The notes under the pieces: model-generated | Databases searched by the model: none | What the model saw: the letters and a program-made list of their open reading frames with translations, nothing else | What the model was told of the DNA's origin: nothing | Translations under genes and position numbers: made by a program | Assembly (NCBI GenBank): GCA_004554245.1 | Contig: SFND01000029.1 | Location: 1 to 16,778, forward strand | Reading direction: 5' to 3' | Origin: Oribacterium sp. | Lineage (GTDB): Bacteria > Bacillota_A > Clostridia > Lachnospirales > Lachnospiraceae | DNA: 16,778 nucleotides | Shown: positions 1 through 6,900 of the stretch, one piece after another | How the letters are laid out: every line of letters begins with the position of its first letter | Position numbering within the stretch: position 1 is the first letter of the stretch

Positions 1-2
1 AA

Positions 3-350
3 ATGGAGGCTTTATGGTCGAGACTGCAGAAAGAGCATAGAGCGGGGACAATCAGTAAGATGGATGCTTCACTCTATAAAAAGTTAGGAAAGACGTTGAA
101 ACTTCTGGCCGAGAATCCAAGACATCCAGGCTTACAGACACATGATATTCCGGAATTGACGAATCGCTACGGGGAACGTGTCTGGCAGTCTTATCTAGAA
201 AATAAAACAAGTGGAGCGATGCGGATCTATTGGGTATATGGACCGGATCAAGAGTCTATAACAATTATCGGGCTTGAGCCGCATCCGGAAGATAAGAAAA
301 ATGGTGCTTATACTCGAATAGCGCTTTCAGAACTGCCTCCACTTGAGTAA
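3..350 (+). CDS. Small RelE/ParE-like toxin-type protein (possibly 5'-truncated by window edge)
   Basis: This reads as 115 residues from an ATG at position 3 to a TAA at 348-350; the ribosome binding site and any earlier start lie outside the window, so the N-terminus is uncertain. The body is basic and helical (KKLGKTLKLLAENP around residues 26-39). It is followed by a beta-rich half with RYGERVWQSYLENKT (55-69), MRIYWVYG (73-80) and ITIIGLEPHPEDKK (86-99). That order, helices and then a strand run with aromatic and basic residues, is what RelE/ParE-superfamily mRNA interferases or gyrase toxins show, and the C-terminal segment resembles uncharacterised toxin-like proteins of Firmicutes. I do not recognise a specific family. 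No antitoxin gene follows it, so a partner would have to lie upstream. Sure that it is a gene; only moderately sure of the superfamily. Confidence 0.6.
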   Translation: MEALWSRLQKEHRAGTISKMDASLYKKLGKTLKLLAENPRHPGLQTHDIPELTNRYGERVWQSYLENKTSGAMRIYWVYGPDQESITIIGLEPHPEDKKNGAYTRIALSELPPLE

Positions 351-375
351 TTTTCGTTACCTGAATATCCAACTC

Positions 376-393
376 TATGCTATACTGGTTATA
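376..393 (+). promoter_or_regulatory. Extended -10 promoter in front of an attenuator-like leader
   Basis: TGC-TATACT at 378-386 is an extended -10 element (TGn plus a 5/6 match to TATAAT). The -35 region is poor (TTACCT at 357-362), which extended -10 promoters tolerate. Transcription would start near 392-393, on or next to the ATG of the short leader ORF. The promoter lies between the preceding gene and the hairpin at 420-460. Confidence 0.5.
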
Positions 394-434
394 TGTCGAA
401 CTCGAATAAACACACGAATCCCTGTAAGTCTTGA
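393..434 (+). CDS. Putative 13-residue leader peptide MSNSNKHTNPCKS
   Basis: ATG at 393, TGA at 432-434, encoding MSNSNKHTNPCKS. The last codons and the stop lie inside the left arm (420-433) of the downstream terminator hairpin, so a ribosome on this ORF would physically prevent the hairpin from forming. Leader ORFs placed like this precede many antibiotic-induced genes, including ribosome-protection and transporter ATPases; the downstream gene here is a UvrA-like ATPase fragment. No Shine-Dalgarno is visible, and the predicted transcription start coincides with the ATG, so translation would have to be leaderless or the start slightly upstream. The regulatory role is inferred from geometry only. 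Confidence 0.4.
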   Translation: MSNSNKHTNPCKS

Positions 435-460
435 AAGGACAAGGTTTACAGGGGTTTTTC
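420..460 (+). terminator. Intrinsic terminator / attenuator hairpin
   Basis: The left arm at 420-433 (CCCTGTAAGTCTTG) pairs over 14 positions, two of them G-T, with the right arm at 440-453 around a 6-nt loop. GTTTTTC follows. It lies between the leader ORF and the uvrA-like start, 40 nt before the ATG at 501. It may also terminate the gene ending at 350. Confidence 0.75.
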
Positions 461-500
461 ATATCCGCTGGGTAAAATGTACGGAGAAGAGGTAAGAGTT

Positions 501-713
501 ATGTCCAGTGAAATCAGACAGAGAAAGATGCTGCCCAGATATATCGAGGTACGCAGTGCAAAGGTTCATAACCTGAAAAATATAGATGTAGATATTCCGC
601 TGCATGAAATCGTAGCGATTGCCGGTGTCTCCGGCTCGGGAAAATCCTCGCTTGCACTTGGTGTGCTGCATGCGGAGGGATCCCGCAGATATCTGGAATC
701 GCTCTCAATTTAA
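501..713 (+). pseudogene. 5' fragment of a UvrA-like excinuclease/ABC ATPase gene
   Basis: The ATG at 501, preceded by AGAGG at about 8 nt, starts 70 codons that read as the extreme N-terminus of a UvrA-family ATPase. They contain VHNLKNIDVDIP (about 23-34), then a Walker A loop GVSGSGKSS (about 43-51), then AEGSRRYLESLS (about 58-69), the stretch that in intact proteins continues into a several-hundred-residue ABC domain and zinc module. Here the frame ends after LSI with a TAA that is the first triplet of a palindrome. No other part of a UvrA is seen downstream. The fragment cannot make a working ATPase: it lacks the signature motif, Walker B and the second ABC domain. The short-N-terminus subtype with this leader arrangement is often a drug-resistance-associated paralogue rather than the repair UvrA, but that is inference. 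An in-frame ATG at 477 is possible but has no ribosome binding site. Confidence 0.75.
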
Positions 714-770
714 TGGGGTCAGACCCCATTAAGAATTCTTTGCGAAATTCTTAAGATGGTCCGCATCTTA
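710..770. repeat. Three consecutive palindromes at the uvrA-like breakpoint (possible RAYT/IS200-type or MITE-like element end)
   Basis: Palindrome 1 spans 710-732: 11-bp arms (TTAATGGGGTC and its complement) around a single A. Palindrome 2 has arms TTAAGAATT at 729-737 and AATTCTTAA at 746-754. Palindrome 3 has arms TAAGATG at 752-758 and CATCTTA at 764-770. Each overlaps the next by a few bases, so they are alternative folds. The GGGGTCAGACCCC core resembles palindromes found near REP-associated Y1 transposases in other bacteria (recollection, not checked). No transposase gene is present. The element begins exactly where the uvrA-like frame ends. Confidence 0.6.
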
Positions 771-831
771 TGCAGCGATTTTTACATCTTGTGTCGATTT
801 TTCTCAATAGGGAGGACTTTTGCTGTAAAAT
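764..831 (+). promoter_or_regulatory. Promoter of the first giant surface-protein gene, with tandem 21-bp repeat boxes
   Basis: CATCTT starts at 764 (imperfect copy, CATCTTATGCAG) and again at 785 (CATCTTGTGTCG), a period of exactly 21 bp. The -10 candidate is TAAAAT at 826-831, 29 bp after the second box; the -35 region is poor. The same second box, the same 29-bp gap and the same -10 occur before the gene at 12726. Two direct repeats 21 bp apart upstream of a weak promoter is the usual arrangement of LytTR-type response-regulator sites (AgrA-, VirR-like), so activator dependence is inferred. The leader to the ATG is about 145 nt. Confidence 0.6.
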
Positions 832-982
832 AAAGTTGTGATTCTGGAAGCATTGTTCATATTGCATAAAAATGGGCCAATGTTCCAACTGTGCACCCGC
901 CCGGACATGTCTGTAACATCATCCGTTCTGTGGTGTGCAGTTCTTTTCATCCGCATCTGTCCATATCTACGGAGGTACATAT

Positions 983-3900
983 ATGAAACACCGAACGCCT
1001 GCGAAACGCATCACGTCGATTCTTCTGGGTCTGCAGATGGTTCTTCTGCAGCCGCTGTGCTCTCTTGCGGAGATACCGCAGCAGAGTCCGACGGTGATCG
1101 CGGGCGCGAGGTTAAGTGAAGACCAGCTTACGGAAGGGGAGCTGGTCTATTTCGGCGTGTCCGGACTGACGTTGAAGGAGGCCACAGACAGCTATGAGAT
1201 CGCGATCTACCGTGAAGGCAATCTCGATCAGGAAGCGTCGGTGACGGTTCATACCCTCGACATCTCCGCACTTTATAACGAGGACTATCAGCTGCTGGGC
1301 GACGACATCACGGAGCTCGAGAGCGGAAAAACGCTTCTGCAGCAGGTCGCCGACCGTGGCAGAGAAGAGACAGACGATGAAAGCGAAGTCGGGGACACCG
1401 ACGATCAAGGCTCGTCCAGTGGCAGTGAGGATACAGATGTTGACAGTGATGCCATCGCGAGCGGCAGCGAGATCGCAAGCAAAGGTAGCGAAATCTCCGA
1501 CAGTGATGAACGTGCGCCGCAGGGCACGGAGTACCGCTTCGATGCGGACGGTAATCTGATCGGTGAGACCGGAAAGACGAGTCCGGAGGAGATCCTCGAG
1601 TGGGTTGCGCTCGCCACGCCGTCTGAAGCAGAAGACGAAGCGGATGCCGATGAAAGCGAGGATACTAAACTTGCCTCTCCGTCCGAGCTGGATGACGAGG
1701 ATGAAGCATTCGACGAAGACGCTGATTTCGACGACGAGGAGGCCAATGCTTCCGACCTCGACTCCGTCGCCTCGGCCTCCGTTCTGTCGGTCGCCGGGAG
1801 CGATGCGGTGAGCTCGACGAAGAGTCGTCTCGCGATGCTGAAGGAGGCGGCGACGGGTGAGCCGACGCGTGAAGAGGGCTCGAGCGGTGTCAGCGGCAGT
1901 CTGACCGATTCAATCCTCTCCCAGATCCTGCCGGAGCAGGTCGCGGCGATCCCGCATTCCGCGGAGCAGACGATTTACTTCGCACCTGGCGAAGATGTGC
2001 AGTACCTCCGGTTCCGTATCTGCGATGATGACCGGTCCGAGGGCACCGAGGCGTTCTCGGTGATGATCACCAGCGCCGAAAACATGGAGCCGTACAAGGT
2101 CACCTCCCTCTCCGTCATCATCACGGACGACGAGGCGTCGGAGCAGTCGGCGCTTTCCTTCGCAGACGACGAATTTACCGTCGAGGACGGAAAGGCGCTC
2201 GTGACCCTGCAGCGCGAGGGCGCCGAATACTCGATGGCGTCCGCGAACATTCGCGGCAAGGACGCAGAAAGCGGCGCGGAGCAGGTCTACGGCACCGTCG
2301 TCTTCGCACCATACGAAACCGAAAAGGAAGTGGAGCTCGCCCTCACGAAGGACAGCACACTGTATCTCAGCGATTACCTGGCTGCGCAGGCCGGCACCAC
2401 GACGGAGGCGAACGCGATCGTCATCGACGGGGAAGAGGGGACGACGCTCTTCTCCAGCGTTGCTGTGCTTTCAGATGAGGACGAGGAGGCCAATGCTTCC
2501 AACGGTGCAGTTGCAAATGGTTCCGAGGATCTTTCCTTCGACATCACGATCGGTGGAAAAGCCTACAAGGTAAAGTATAAAAAGGGCGATGTCGTAGCGG
2601 ACATCTACGATGAGAGCTATCAGCCGGCACTGGAGGTCGGACAGTATTTCTTCTCCGCCAGCACCAACGTCGGCGGTATCTTTTCCTATGGAAAGGATCA
2701 GCGCCACGGAAGCAAGCCGAACGGGCTCGGCACGCTCCAGAACTGCTATCTGCTTCCGAAGGGAGAAACGGACTTCCATAAGGGTGAGGGCAAGCTGGAA
2801 TACCTCCATACGACCACCGGGTGTACCGGCTCTGTATGGAGCTCGAACGAAAATCCGCCGGCCGGCCGCCCGACCATCAACGGACTCTACTATCAGTATC
2901 TGATTCCACACTGGAAGCAGATCAGCAGCTACGGCGGAGGCAATAAGCTCCGCTTCAAGCTGCATGCGCTGGGTGCCGGAAAGGATCTCGAGCAGAGGGA
3001 CAGGAATGGTAAATTTGATACCCCGGAGCTTTCGAGCGGTGCAGCGATCAAGGTACAGAACGTCGCCGATAATATCGAGGCCATCGTCTATGCAGTGGAT
3101 GCTTCGAAGACCCAGACGCCGAAGAGCTATATGCGCTTCTATGGTGTCGCGGCGATGTATAAAAAGTATGAGGTCAGTGTGACGAATCCGGAGAAGATGA
3201 GCTTCCTCGGAACGACCGACACCGTGCCGATGCAGGTAAAGATGGAGTGCGGTGCGCAGATCATCGAAGCGGGAAAAACCGACAGCCGGAATATCTTTAC
3301 AAATGTCGATACAGACGATGCGAACATCGTCTTCACCCTGGATAAAAGTACAGTCCATGGTGTAGATGGCTATTTCGGTACCATCACCGGTTATACGATC
3401 ACCATCCCTGCGGAGGATCCGAAGAACAAGGTCACCGCCAGTTATCCGGAGGCTTATCTCAGCTACCTCGACAGCATGACCGGAAAGAGTGTGAACAGTG
3501 ATGCCATCGATCTCTCGAAGGATGCGGTGAAGACGGTGAAGGAGCGTGCGACGGCACATCTCGACACCATCGTCATGGATAAGTATTTCGTGAACTGGAT
3601 CGAAAGCCTCAAGGGGCAAACCTATGCCGAGAAGGGTGAGCTGTCAAGCGCATCCTATTACCAGAAGCTGAACTTTAAGCCGACCGTAGCGTACACGGAT
3701 GTCAAGGTCAGTGTGGTGCCACCGGATGCGGGCGGCGGAAGCACGCAGGCAGGCTTTACCTCCTCTGATCTTCCGAAGGCTGGCGCTTCCGGGATCTTCC
3801 ACGCAGGTGATACGCTGGATCTCAGTGCGACATCCGAGGATGCAAATTACCGCGTCACCGGCTTCGAAATCTCCGAGGACGGCGGCGTACACTTCAACAG

Positions 3901-6900
3901 TATCCGGGATACCCGGTCCTATACGCTGCGTTCAGGGAAGAACTATGTGATTCGTCCGCTGCTGGCGAAGAACGATAACCATGTGGAGATCGTGTTCGCT
4001 TCCGACGAAGCCAGAAAGAATCTCAGTATCGAAAATCTGATTTCGCAGGAAAAGCTGGAGGGCAGCTATCTGAAGGGAAGGAATGTCCTGAATCTGAATC
4101 CGGAAAAGAACGGCTGGGCAGAGATGATGAAGCCGGCGATCGGTGCCGCATGCACCGTCCGGGTACTGGTGACCGGTACGCCTTCCGACAGCAATTATGT
4201 ATACCGTCCGGTGATCACCGATCAGATGACGGGCAGGACCTATCAGACCCAGGGCTACAGCTTCATCCTCCGCAGCAACACCGCGGATAATCTCCTGAAG
4301 CTCGACATCGAGAAGGTGAAAAAGAGCGATCTTAGGGAGTACAGCCTCGGCGGAACCGTCGTGACGCGCGTAAAGTCCATACGTGAAACCGCGCTGGAGG
4401 CGAAGACGAATCCGGCAGAGGGGTATGCTGTTTCACTGGCGAACGGTGAATTCGTGATGAACGGAAGCCGCCACGTACAGCTTCAGTCGGCGACGGCAGA
4501 TGACAGCGGTATCATCAGCCTGGCCGGACTCCGGGCGAAGGAAGGCGACCGCGTCAGTCTCCTGATCGATAACGGCATCGATGATGCACAGGTGGCGGAT
4601 TACGTATTCGGCAGCGGTACGCTCGACCGCATCACACAGGTGTGTAGTGTGGATGCCGGCATGCTCGAGGTGCAGTACCCGATCACGGCACCGGTGGTGA
4701 CGTCGATTTCCTATGATTATGATAAGTCGGAGAGCCGTCAGAAGACGGATCTTCGGAAGAACCAGGTGCGCTGCTTCGATGATAATCTGAAGCTGACGGC
4801 GGTCGTGGATACGAAGGGTCGGAGCATCGAGAAGCTGGTATTCACCGTGCGGACGGTCACCGGCTCAACAGCGGACTACGAGGGCCGTGCGACGCTGGAA
4901 GGCTCGAACATCTTCACGGCGGAGATTCCGTCGATGCTCACGAATCTGCACAACGGTGACCGGATCACAGTGCAGATCGTGGATAAGGAAAAGCGTAGTG
5001 TGACGGTGGGCGATACAGCACAATCGATCCCGATCATCTATCCGACGGTCGACACCGGTCTCGTGAGTTATGTGGAAAACGAGAAGATCGCACCGAAGAG
5101 CTTCGATATCGACGGGGCGATGGGCGATGTAAACATTCCGCTTCTGGGTGCGGCGAAGAGCACCGCCCAGAGTGGTATCCTGAACTTCTCTCGTCTAGAC
5201 TACCCGGATAAAAGCGGTTACTCGCTGAACATCAACTTCGATATGATGCTGAAGGACGGCTCCTTGAAGACGAATCAGCAGAAGACAGACGCTGTGAAAA
5301 ACTATCATGCGTCTGCCAAGAGAGCGCAGGCGGCGAAAAAGGAAGCCATCGCAGCCGGAGAGGACGCAGCCAATGCCGGCGAAAGCGCAGATCAGATCCG
5401 CAGCAGGATATGGGAAGACCGGGAGCTTACGGAGCAGGAGCTGAGAGATCTCAATGACTACGAGGTGAGGAAAGCAGAGAGCGAAGCGCTTCGTGAGCGG
5501 AAGATGACGGAAGCGTCGAACGAACGGGCGAGTATGACGAAGGCACAGGGTTACATCGATGTGCGTGCGATCTTCAACCTGAGCTTCGAATTCCTGCTGG
5601 ATCCGGTGCAGAACGAGTATGTGCTCGCGACGACCGCTGTCACCGTCGGCGGTGCCGTGGATGCATCGAAAACCTTCTATACGATGGTCGGGTATGTGCC
5701 ATGCTTCCTGAATCTGTCTGGTGGTGTCGAGGTCGATCTCACGATGGGCGGCGTCTGTGCGGCCGGGAAGGCAGCGTTTAGCGAAGGCGATTTTAACGCC
5801 TACAGCGGAAATGTACAGAACATCTTCTCGGGAAGTGATTTCCTGATCGAGCTGGATTCTGTCGTGAAGGCGAAGGTGCAGGTGGGCGCCGGCCTGTGCG
5901 GCGTATTGAGTGCGCGCGGCTATGTCAGTGTCCAGATGAAGCTGCAGCTGGTGAAGGACAATGTCTCCGGCGATCCGTATGGCATCATTCTGAACGCGGC
6001 CGGCGGCCTCGGCTTCGACCTCGTCCTCCTCAAAGTGAATTTCGATATCGCAAAGATCGAGCAGGGCTGGGGCAATTATGCTGGTCAGACGAAGGTCGAG
6101 TTCTTCAACAACGCTATTACGAAGGAGTTTGAAGATACGTTGCCGTTGAACGCGGCTTCAGCAGACGACACGGATGATCACGCGTTTGCGCTGAATGCTG
6201 AAGGAGATGACGAAGCATCGACGGCAGGCACGTTCCCGCTCCGTGCGATACTGGACGAGGCGGCCGAAGAGGATGACGTGGCCGCTGCATTTTCACTGAA
6301 TGACGCCTACGAGGAGGCGTATGCCGGCCTGGGCGAGGATGAAATTTCCTTCCAACGCTACGACATGGGCTCGTCGGATATGAGCAGCTTCCGCGGAACC
6401 GGTGGCGTCAATGCACAGCCGGTGCCGGTAAGGATGCAGATACTCCTGGAACATGCGGCGGAACGGACGCGTCCGGAAATGGTCGAGCTTCCGGATGGAC
6501 GTGCGTTTGCAGTTTTCATCGCAGCTTCAGATAACGGCGATACCTCCCGCCTCTACTACACCATCAGCAATCAGGCGGGCGACAGCTGGAGCGTGCCGGT
6601 GACCCTGGACGAGGATGGAAGCTATGACTCCATGCCGGCGCTGACGCTTGTTGGAAACAAGGTTGTCATCGCCTGGATGGATGCGTCGAAGAAGATCGAG
6701 GGCGCAAATGACGAAGAGACGATGGATGCGTACAGAAAGAAGTTTAACGCATTCAGGATCAACGGCAGAGTGTACGATGCTGGGAATGGTCAGCTGGGAG
6801 ACGAATTTCAGATTTCCCCATCGAAGCTTGATGAGTTCTATCTTCAGGCCCCGTCGCTCTGTACCGCAGGCGATAAGGTGTACTGCACCTATGTCGCACG

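Noticed and set aside
838..982. Riboswitch in the long leader of the first giant gene
   Set aside because: Only weak hairpins are visible, with no known aptamer core and no terminator before the ATG.
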